DNA of 15,200 bases, from contig DATCGP010000042.1 of NCBI GenBank assembly GCA_036508875.1, positions 1 through 15,200 on the forward strand. Direction: 5' to 3'. Positions 1 to 5,763 of the stretch are shown here, in pieces. The notes under the pieces were generated by a model that was not told where the DNA came from, searched no databases, and saw nothing but the letters and a program-made list of their open reading frames with translations. The position numbers were made by a program, and so were the translations under genes. Position 1 is the first letter of the stretch, and every line of letters begins with the position of its first letter. Source of the stretch: PALSA-660 sp036508875. Its GTDB lineage: Bacteria; Actinomycetota; Coriobacteriia; Anaerosomatales; PALSA-660.

Positions 1-66
1 GAGAAGGGCGTGCGGGTGCCGATGCGCGAAGGCGCGTCCGGAGCCGCGGGGGCGCCGCGCCCGTGA
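1..66 (+). CDS. C-terminal end of an unidentified upstream gene (partial)
   Basis: Frame 1 is open from the left edge and stops at the TGA at 64-66. The visible 21 residues begin EKGVRVPMREG and end in an Ala/Gly/Pro-rich tail. The stop overlaps the hutI GTG start in a GTGA arrangement (63-66), which is typical of translationally coupled genes in one operon. By context it could be another histidine-degradation gene, such as a formiminotransferase, cyclodeaminase, urocanate hydratase or ammonia-lyase. The visible tail is too short and too low in complexity to recognise, so no function is assigned. Confidence 0.5.
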   Translation, partial: EKGVRVPMREGASGAAGAPRP

Positions 67-1229
67 CGACCCTGCTGACCAATATCTGCGAGCTCGTGAC
101 GAACGACGCCGCCCTTGGCGACGGGTCTCCGCTCGGCACCCTGCGCGACGCCGCTCTGGTGATAGAAGACGGCGGCGTCGCGTGGGTCGGACCGGCCGCA
201 GGCGCCCCGGCGGCGGACGAGCGCGTCGACCTCGGCGGTCGTGCGGTCGTGCCCGGCTTTGTCGACAGCCACACCCACCTGGTGTTCGCCGGGGAGCGCT
301 CGGCGGAGTTCGCCGCGCGGATGGCGGGGGAGCGCTACACCGGCGGCGGCATCGCCACCACCGTGGCCGCGACCCGGGCCGCGAGCGACGAGGAGCTCCG
401 CGCGCTCGCCCGCGCGCGTGCGGATGCGATGACGGCGTCCGGCACCACCACGTTCGAGGCGAAGAGCGGCTATGGGCTGACGACGGTGGATGAGGCCCGG
501 ATCCTGAGGATCTCGCGCGAGTTCACGGACGAGACGACGTTCCTCGGTGCGCACGCCGTCCCTGCCGAGTTCGCGGACGACCGCTCGGGCTACCTCGACC
601 TCGTCACGGGTGGGATGCTCGCGGCCTGCGCACCGCTGGCCCGCTGGATCGACGTCTTCTGCGACGAAGACGCGTTCGACGAGGACGAGGCGCGCGCGGT
701 GCTGACCGCCGGGATCGCCGCCGGGCTCATGCCCCGGCTGCACGGCAACCAGCTCGGCTTCGGACCGGGCGCACGGCTCGCGGTGGAACTCGGCGCGGCG
801 AGCGTCGACCACTGCACCTACCTGACCGACGCCGACGTCGCGGCGCTCGCCGGGTCAACCACCGTGGCCACCCTGTTGCCGACCGCGGACTTCGGCACCC
901 GCTCGCCCTATCCGGACGCCAGACGGCTCATCGACGCGGGCGTGGCCGTGGCGCTCGCGACCGACTGCAACCCCGGGACGTCCTACGTGACTTCGATGCC
1001 GTTCGTCATCGCGCTCGCGGTGCGAGAGACCGGCATGACGCCGGCCGAGGCGCTGCACGCAGCGACGGCGGCCGGCGCCCAGGCGCTCCGCCGCGGCGAC
1101 ATCGGTCGCCTGAGCACCGGCGCTCGCGCGGACCTCGTCGCCTTGGATGCGCCGACCTACGTCCATCTGGCGTATCGGCCGGGCTCCTCGCTCGTGCATC
1201 AGGTGTGGAGGGCCGGGGTGCCTGCGTAG
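63..1229 (+). CDS. hutI: Imidazolonepropionase
   Basis: This cytoplasmic metal-dependent amidohydrolase opens imidazolone-5-propionate to N-formimino-L-glutamate, the third step of histidine degradation. The 388 residues are slightly shorter than the usual 400-420. The metal-binding HxH lies at H70/H72 (VDSHTHLVFAGER). The family motif AKSGYGL follows at about 133-139, then H164 in LGAHAVP, H227 in LHGNQLGFGPG, H250 in ASVDHCTYL, and the amidohydrolase Asp D301 in ATDCNPGT. Q230 sits where I recall B. subtilis HutI having a glutamate; I believe related actinobacterial enzymes also have Gln. The GTG at 63 is chosen because it overlaps the previous stop and the N-terminus (TTLLTNICELVT) matches the family start. 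It is the last gene of its operon. A weak GCGAC/GTCGC hairpin follows at 1234-1248 but is not a convincing terminator. Confidence 0.97.
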   Translation: MTTLLTNICELVTNDAALGDGSPLGTLRDAALVIEDGGVAWVGPAAGAPAADERVDLGGRAVVPGFVDSHTHLVFAGERSAEFAARMAGERYTGGGIATTVAATRAASDEELRALARARADAMTASGTTTFEAKSGYGLTTVDEARILRISREFTDETTFLGAHAVPAEFADDRSGYLDLVTGGMLAACAPLARWIDVFCDEDAFDEDEARAVLTAGIAAGLMPRLHGNQLGFGPGARLAVELGAASVDHCTYLTDADVAALAGSTTVATLLPTADFGTRSPYPDARRLIDAGVAVALATDCNPGTSYVTSMPFVIALAVRETGMTPAEALHAATAAGAQALRRGDIGRLSTGARADLVALDAPTYVHLAYRPGSSLVHQVWRAGVPA

Positions 1230-1331
1230 ACGGGCGACCGCTCGTCGCGCCGCTGCCGCGTGAGCATCGGACGCGCGAGCCGTTCGGACGTTCGTCGCCG
1301 GGGCCCGGAAGCGCAGACCGTTATCGCGGGG

Positions 1332-1337
1332 TATGAT
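1332..1337 (+). promoter_or_regulatory. Candidate -10 element for the glycosyltransferase gene
   Basis: TATGAT is one base from the TATAAT consensus and lies 62 bp before the ATG at 1399. No recognisable -35 hexamer lies 16-18 bp upstream. If used, transcription would start near 1344, which rules out the in-frame ATG at 1333 because it lies inside the box. Confidence 0.35.
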
Positions 1338-1398
1338 ATTCGCCGATGTTCGACGGGGGCTCGCGCCGCGTGGCGCCCGAAAGCTGTTTCGGAGACCG

Positions 1399-2511
1399 AT
1401 GCACACCGCAAAGACTGGCGAGATTCGACCTTTGGTCGTCAATCTGATATCTGAAACGGTCGGTGGCTCCCAGGGCCACGGCGTCCACACCGCATTCCTC
1501 CAGACGCAGCGCGCCCTTCAGCAGGCCGGCGTGGAGGTACGCGTCAACTGTGGCGCGGGCTGTGACATCGTCCACATCGAGACGATGGGCCTCAAGTCGC
1601 TCTGGATGTTCATGCGGACCCGCGAGCGCGCCGTCATAACCGCGCACGTCGTACCGGAGTCGATGGTCGGCAGCTTCATGTGGGCGCCGCTGTGGAAGTA
1701 TTTCGCCGAGCTGTACATGCACGTCGTCTACTCGTTCGCAGACGAAGTGCTCGCTGTCTCTCCGGAGGTCGTGACCGGACTGACGCGCATCGGCCTGCTC
1801 GCCCCGATACGCCTGGTCCCCAACGCGATCGACACGGACCGTTTCCGTCCTGAAGAGGGATGGCGCGAGTCCGTCCGCGCGAAGCTCGGCATCGCCGCCG
1901 ATGCGTTCGTGGTGATCTGCGCCGGTCAGGTGCAGCCCCGCAAGGGCGTCCGGCAGTTCGTCGAGGCCGCCAAGGCGATGCCCGACGTCACCTTCGTGTG
2001 GGCGGGCGGGATGCCGTTCAAGCGGCTGACCGCGCACTACAGGGAGATGCGGCGCATCGTCGCCCGCGCGCCCTCCAACTGCCTGTTCGTGGGAGACCTC
2101 CCATACGAGGAGATGCCCCGGTACTACGCCGCGGCCGACTGCCTGTTCTTCCCGTCGCTGCAGGAGACGTTCGGTCTCGCGATCATCGAAGCCGCCGCCG
2201 CCGGCCTTCCCCTCGTGTTGAGGGACCTCCCGAACTACCGCGCGCTGTTCGGCGAGGCGTATCTGGCCGGCAACGATGCGACGTTCGGGGAGCTCGTGCG
2301 CCGCATGCGCGACGACGCCGACCTTCGTGGCGAGTACGCGGGCCGGGCACTCACGATGTCGGCGGACTTCGACACGATCCGTCACGGCCAGCTGCTGCTC
2401 GAGGTCTACGAGGGCGTGCTCGCCCGCGCCGAAGCGGACCGCGGGCGCACCGCCCGGGCGATCCGACCCGAGCGACAGTTGGCGCTCTCGGGGCGCTCGA
2501 ACAGGCGCTAG
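1399..2511 (+). CDS. GT-B glycosyltransferase, family 4
   Basis: This 370-residue retaining glycosyltransferase would transfer a sugar from an activated donor at the cytoplasmic face of the membrane. The N-terminal acceptor domain begins VVNLISETVGGSQGHGVHTAF (glycine-rich loop about 22-30). The C-terminal donor domain has VPNAIDTDRF (140-149), GQVQPRKGV with R181/K182 contacting donor phosphates, and the GT4 EX7E motif E256-TFGLAII-E264. The overall layout, including TAHVVPESMVGSF (81-93), resembles GT4 enzymes of Gram-positive bacteria that glucosylate diacylglycerol. A glycolipid role is therefore possible, but the acceptor cannot be read from sequence. The ATG at 1399 is preferred over the in-frame ATG at 1333 because GGAG lies at 1391-1394 and the conserved fold starts soon after. 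It stands alone between hutI and the CxxCH gene, on the same strand as both. Confidence 0.92.
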   Translation: MHTAKTGEIRPLVVNLISETVGGSQGHGVHTAFLQTQRALQQAGVEVRVNCGAGCDIVHIETMGLKSLWMFMRTRERAVITAHVVPESMVGSFMWAPLWKYFAELYMHVVYSFADEVLAVSPEVVTGLTRIGLLAPIRLVPNAIDTDRFRPEEGWRESVRAKLGIAADAFVVICAGQVQPRKGVRQFVEAAKAMPDVTFVWAGGMPFKRLTAHYREMRRIVARAPSNCLFVGDLPYEEMPRYYAAADCLFFPSLQETFGLAIIEAAAAGLPLVLRDLPNYRALFGEAYLAGNDATFGELVRRMRDDADLRGEYAGRALTMSADFDTIRHGQLLLEVYEGVLARAEADRGRTARAIRPERQLALSGRSNRR

Positions 2512-2603
2512 TCCGCTCGTCGCGCGTCCAGTCGCCCTTCTCCTGCACGCCAGCAGCCGCCCTGGCGCTCGCCCATGAGGCGGGAGTGAGGGTCCTCTCA
2601 CGT

Positions 2604-2619
2604 TGGCATGCGTGGCATG
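2604..2619 (+). repeat. Short direct repeat TGGCATG upstream of the CxxCH gene
   Basis: TGGCATG occurs at 2604-2610 and again at 2613-2619, separated by CG. The start-to-start distance is 9 bp, close to one helical turn. The repeat lies about 90 bp before the TTG start at 2707, and a small GTGAG/CTCAC hairpin lies just upstream at 2586-2601. It could be a regulator binding site or chance. No regulator is identified. Confidence 0.25.
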
Positions 2620-2706
2620 TTCGCTGCTCTCCTCCAGGGAACATCCGCGCGCACAGGCCGGCACCAAGGACCGGTCGGGCGCACGAGATCGCTGGAGGTG
2701 TCGCAC

Positions 2707-3567
2707 TTGAAGAAGAGACTGCTTGCTGCCGTGCTCGTGCTGGCGACCGCTGGCCTGATCGCGGCCACCGCGTCGACGGCTTCGGCCACCCCGACGAAGA
2801 CGACCCGCTGCACCAGCTGCCATAGCAGCCCGAACGTCGCGGTCACCGCCACGCTGGCGTCGACCTCGGGAACGGCGGCGACCTACAATCTCAGCGGTCC
2901 ATCAGCCACCGCGATCGCGGTCTTCGACGGTACGACGAAGGTCGGCTCGAGCATCATCGGAACGAGCGGACAGGTCACCGTCCCGTTCGGCAAGACGTAC
3001 ACGATCTACGCGATACAGGGCCCGACCAACAGTGACGGCATCGGATCGACCACCGTCAGCCCCGTCGCCCCTGTGGTCACGGACACCACCGCGCCGACGA
3101 CCACGTCGAACGCGATGACGACATACGTGAGCTCGGCCGCGATCACGCTGACCGCGGTAGACAACGCGGGTGGCTCGGGGGTCGCACACACGTACTACAT
3201 CCTCGATGGTGCGGCTCAGGCCGAGGGCCTCACGGTCAGCACATCCCTCATGGGCAGCCACACCCTGTCGTTCTGGTCCGTCGACGTGGCCGGCAACGCC
3301 GAAGCCGCGAACGCCGCCTCGTTCGACGTGACCGCCGCCCCCGTCCCCACGAGCCGGACCTGCACCATCGACTCGATGAAGTCGGCTAGGAGCCACGGTC
3401 ACCGCGTCATGCGCTTGACAGGCACGATCACGCCCAGTCAGGTCGGTGAGCACGCCTACCTGTACGTGCAGAAGCCGGGCTCACACCGCTGGATCCGGTC
3501 GCGATGGTCACCGCCAAGGCGCTCAACGGCAACGGCGGGGCCACCTGGTCCTACACCCATACGATGA
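2707..3567 (+). CDS. Secreted CxxCH (putative c-type heme) Ig-like-domain protein, 3' end frameshifted
   Basis: The TTG start at 2707 is chosen because GGAGGTG lies at 2694-2700 and a signal peptide begins at once: KKR, a hydrophobic core about 5-20, likely cleavage after ASA (residue 27). Just behind it is CTSCH (C35, C38, H39), the covalent heme-c motif, so the mature protein probably carries its only heme near the N-terminus. Residues 42-120 look like a Thr/Ser-rich beta domain. Residues 128-209 resemble an Ig-like/OmpL47-type repeat with DTTAPTT, VDNAGGSGV and SVDVAGNAEA. A third beta domain starts near 218. After RWIR (about 264) the frame degenerates into Arg/Pro-rich sequence and stops at 3567. 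A convincing continuation exists in another frame to 3647 (separate entry). The function could be extracellular electron transfer or surface binding. Heme attachment is inferred from the motif only. Confidence 0.85.
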   Translation: MKKRLLAAVLVLATAGLIAATASTASATPTKTTRCTSCHSSPNVAVTATLASTSGTAATYNLSGPSATAIAVFDGTTKVGSSIIGTSGQVTVPFGKTYTIYAIQGPTNSDGIGSTTVSPVAPVVTDTTAPTTTSNAMTTYVSSAAITLTAVDNAGGSGVAHTYYILDGAAQAEGLTVSTSLMGSHTLSFWSVDVAGNAEAANAASFDVTAAPVPTSRTCTIDSMKSARSHGHRVMRLTGTITPSQVGEHAYLYVQKPGSHRWIRSRWSPPRRSTATAGPPGPTPIR

Positions 3568-3647
3568 ACGTCCGCGGGACGTACCATTTCCAGGTCCGTC
3601 TGGCCGGAACTCCCACCAGCATGAACCGGCAGATCGAGCGGGACTGA
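3498..3647 (+). pseudogene. Displaced C-terminal part of the CxxCH protein (frameshift)
   Basis: From GTC at 3498 the frame reads VAMVTAKALNGNGG, then ATWSYTHTMNVRG, then TYHFQVRLAGTPTS, and ends at the TGA at 3645-3647. This is ordinary beta-domain sequence that completes the domain begun before the shift (HAYLYVQKPGSHRWIR). The two frames join if one base is missing, or two are extra, near 3496-3500. The repaired protein would be about 312 residues. No homopolymer run lies at the junction; the local sequence is GGATCCGGTCGCG. The cause could be a true mutation, a consensus error, or less likely programmed frameshifting. Confidence 0.8.
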
Positions 3648-3671
3648 CCGCCCGGACCGGTTCGAAGCGAA

Positions 3672-3705
3672 GCGAGGTGCGCTCCCGCAAGGGGGCGCAC
3701 CTCGC
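3672..3705 (+). terminator. Strong hairpin between the CxxCH gene and typA
   Basis: GCGAGGTGCGC (3672-3682) pairs perfectly with GCGCACCTCGC (3695-3705). Inside, TCCC pairs with GGGG (one G-T wobble), closing a GCAA tetraloop of the GNRA type. That gives about 15 pairs. No T-run follows (GCGTCTAAGG), so it is at most a U-tract-less intrinsic terminator. It starts 25 bp after the repaired stop at 3647, which fits termination of that gene. Confidence 0.7.
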
Positions 3706-3756
3706 GCGTCTAAGGGCCGCCTTCCAGCCGCGCGCCCGGCGTCGATGCACGAATCG

Positions 3757-3765
3757 TGATAAGGT
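3757..3765 (+). promoter_or_regulatory. typA: Candidate extended -10 promoter of typA
   Basis: TGATAAGGT fits the extended -10 form TGnTAnnnT. It lies between the upstream hairpin and typA, and implies a start near 3772 and a leader of about 75 nt. No clear -35 hexamer is seen. Confidence 0.4.
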
Positions 3766-3846
3766 ATGCGGCCGTGCCCGAAGGGCATATGCGGCCCGAG
3801 CGCCGCGCTCGACTTCACACACCATGACTCCCGGAGATGCCACCCC

Positions 3847-5655
3847 ATGCGCGCCAACGACATCCGCAACATCGCGATCATCGCCCACGTCGACCACGGG
3901 AAGACCACGCTCGTGGACCGGCTGCTCCAGACGACCCACGTGTTCCGCGAGAACCAGAACATGGGCGAGCGCATCCTCGACTCCAACGATCAGGAGCGCG
4001 AGCGCGGGATCACGATCCTCGCCAAGAACATCTCGATCCGCTATCGCGACACGAAGATCAACGTCATCGACACCCCAGGCCACGCCGACTTCGGTGGCGA
4101 GGTCGAGCGCGTCCTCAAGATGGCCGACGGCGCGCTGCTCATCGTCGACGCGTTCGAAGGCCCGATGCCTCAGACCCGTTTCGTGCTCAAGAAGGCGCTC
4201 GAGCACGGGCTGAAGCCGGTGCTGATCGTCAACAAGATCGACCGTGACGGCTCGCGCCCCCACGAGGTCATCGACCAGGTCTTCGACCTCATGGTCGAGC
4301 TCGGGGCCGACGACGATCAGCTCGACTTCCCGATCGTCTACACGAGCGCCGTGGACGGCTACGCCCGCTACGAGTTCGACGACGGCAACATGGACATGGT
4401 CCCGCTGCTCGACACGATCGTGAACAAGGTCCCGGCGCCGGACGTCGACGCCGAGGGTCCTGTCGCGATGCAGGTCTGCACGATCGACTACTCGAGCTTC
4501 GTCGGCCGTATCGGCATCGGCCGCGTGTTCTCCGGCACGATCCATGACGGCGAGAAGATCCTTGTCGTGAAGAACGACGGCTCCCGCTACCAGGCGCAGG
4601 TCAAGCAGCTCTTCACGTTCGAGGGCATGGGGCGCCAGGCGGCCGAATCCGCTCACGCGGGCGACATCTGCGCGGTCGTGGGCGTGGACGACTGCGACAT
4701 CGGGGACATGTTCACCTGCCGCATCGACCCGGTCCGGCTCGCGCCGATACATGTCGAGGAACCGACGATGTCGGTCGTCTTCGAGCCGTCCACCAGCCCG
4801 CTCGTGGGCAAGGAGGGCACGATCGTCGGCGGCCGCCAGATCAAGGAGCGGCTGCTGCGCGAGGCCGAGTCCAATATCTCGATGAACATCTCAGAGACCG
4901 AGGACAAGTCCGGCATGGAGGTCGCCGGCCGCGGCGTCCTGCACCTCTCCGTTCTCATGGAGACGATGCGCCGCGAGGGCTACGAGTTCCAGGTCGGCCG
5001 CCCGAAGGTCATCCTGAAGAAGGAAGGCGGCAAGACGCTCGAGCCGATCGAGCTCGCCGTCGTGGACGTGCCGAGCGAGTACGCCGGCAAGGTCATCGAG
5101 ATCTTCGGGTCGCGCGGCGGCATCATGCTCGACATGGTCCAGCGCGACGAGCGCGTCCACCTCGAGTTCAACATCGCGTCTCGAGGCGTCATGGGCCTGC
5201 GCACGCGCGTCCTGAACGCCACCCGCGGCGAGGCCACGCTGTTCCACCACTTCAACGCCTACGGCCCGTACCAGGGCGAGGTTGGTGGCCGTATCAACGG
5301 CTCGATGATCGCCATGGCGACCGAGAAGTCGGTGGCCTACGGCCTCGACGCGCTCCAGACGCGCGGCAAGCTGTTCGTCGGTCCCGGCGTCATGTGCTAC
5401 GAGGGCATGATCGTCGGAGAGCACGCCAAGGACAGCGACCTGGTGGTCAACGTCGCGAAGGCGAAGCAGCTCACGAATATGCGCGCCGCCTCGGCCGACA
5501 AGCAGGTACAGCTCGCACCGCCGATCACCTTCACGCTGGAAGAGGCGCTCGAGTATATCGAGGACGACGAGCTCGTGGAGATCACGCCGAAGTCGATCCG
5601 GCTGCGCAAGCGCCTCCTGACGGCCAACGAGCGCAAGAAGGCCGGCCGCAACTAA
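3847..5655 (+). CDS. typA: Ribosome-associated translational GTPase TypA/BipA
   Basis: TypA/BipA is an EF-G-like GTPase that binds the ribosome and aids 50S assembly and stress adaptation, notably in the cold. The 602 residues match the usual 600-615. The G-domain motifs are complete: AHVDHGKT (13-20), switch I RERGITI (51-57), DTPGH (75-79), NKID (129-132) and a G5-like SAVDG near 170. The domain order is G, beta-barrel, two alpha/beta domains (GRGVLHLSVLMETMRREGYE) and the BipA-specific C-terminal domain. The latter includes LTNMRAASADKQVQLAPP and the basic end RLRKRLLTANERKK, which separates it from EF-G and LepA. The ATG at 3847 has GGAG at 3833-3836; the in-frame ATG at 3766 has no family match. 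It is a single-gene unit between two hairpins. Confidence 0.97.
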   Translation: MRANDIRNIAIIAHVDHGKTTLVDRLLQTTHVFRENQNMGERILDSNDQERERGITILAKNISIRYRDTKINVIDTPGHADFGGEVERVLKMADGALLIVDAFEGPMPQTRFVLKKALEHGLKPVLIVNKIDRDGSRPHEVIDQVFDLMVELGADDDQLDFPIVYTSAVDGYARYEFDDGNMDMVPLLDTIVNKVPAPDVDAEGPVAMQVCTIDYSSFVGRIGIGRVFSGTIHDGEKILVVKNDGSRYQAQVKQLFTFEGMGRQAAESAHAGDICAVVGVDDCDIGDMFTCRIDPVRLAPIHVEEPTMSVVFEPSTSPLVGKEGTIVGGRQIKERLLREAESNISMNISETEDKSGMEVAGRGVLHLSVLMETMRREGYEFQVGRPKVILKKEGGKTLEPIELAVVDVPSEYAGKVIEIFGSRGGIMLDMVQRDERVHLEFNIASRGVMGLRTRVLNATRGEATLFHHFNAYGPYQGEVGGRINGSMIAMATEKSVAYGLDALQTRGKLFVGPGVMCYEGMIVGEHAKDSDLVVNVAKAKQLTNMRAASADKQVQLAPPITFTLEEALEYIEDDELVEITPKSIRLRKRLLTANERKKAGRN

Positions 5656-5680
5656 GCACGCAGCCCGTCCGCACGCCCCC

Positions 5681-5710
5681 GCCCCCGCGCCCACCCGCGC
5701 GCGCGGGGGC
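5681..5710 (+). terminator. Hairpin terminator candidate after typA
   Basis: GCCCCCGCGC (5681-5690) pairs perfectly with GCGCGGGGGC (5701-5710) across a 10-base loop, 25 bp after the typA stop. All ten pairs are G-C. No T-run follows, as with the other hairpins in this window. Confidence 0.6.
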
Positions 5711-5717
5711 GCTGCGG

Positions 5718-5726
5718 TGCTAACCT
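5718..5726 (+). promoter_or_regulatory. Candidate extended -10 promoter of the DUF2207 gene
   Basis: TGCTAACCT fits TGnTAnnnT and follows the typA hairpin directly. Transcription would start near 5733. This excludes the in-frame GTG at 5728 and supports the ATG at 5764. No -35 hexamer is evident. Confidence 0.4.
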
Positions 5727-5763
5727 CGTGTCGTCTCGGAGGGGACTGCACGAGGGGCGCCAC

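Noticed and set aside
1234..1248. GCGAC/GTCGC hairpin after hutI as a terminator
   Set aside because: Only five pairs and no T-run; such stems arise by chance in GC-rich DNA.
2650..2690. Possible c-di-GMP-I (GEMM) riboswitch before the CxxCH gene, suggested by GCGCACAGGCC
   Set aside because: Only the first conserved block is faintly similar. The GGACGCAAAGCC block and the receptor helix are missing, and the distance to the start is too short.
2608..2706. Upstream ATG start for the CxxCH protein at 2608
   Set aside because: It would place 33 Arg/Gly-rich residues before the signal peptide. The TTG at 2707 has GGAGGTG just upstream and starts with Lys-Lys-Arg and a hydrophobic core.
1321..2823. 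A 500-residue open frame on the minus strand opposite the glycosyltransferase
   Set aside because: Its translation is rich in Arg, Gly and Ala with no family motif, and the plus strand has a clear GT4 gene. It is a high-GC antisense shadow.
3523..4752. A 409-residue minus-strand open frame opposite typA
   Set aside because: Repetitive Asp/Val/Arg/His composition mirrors typA codons read backwards. There is no start signal and no recognisable domain.
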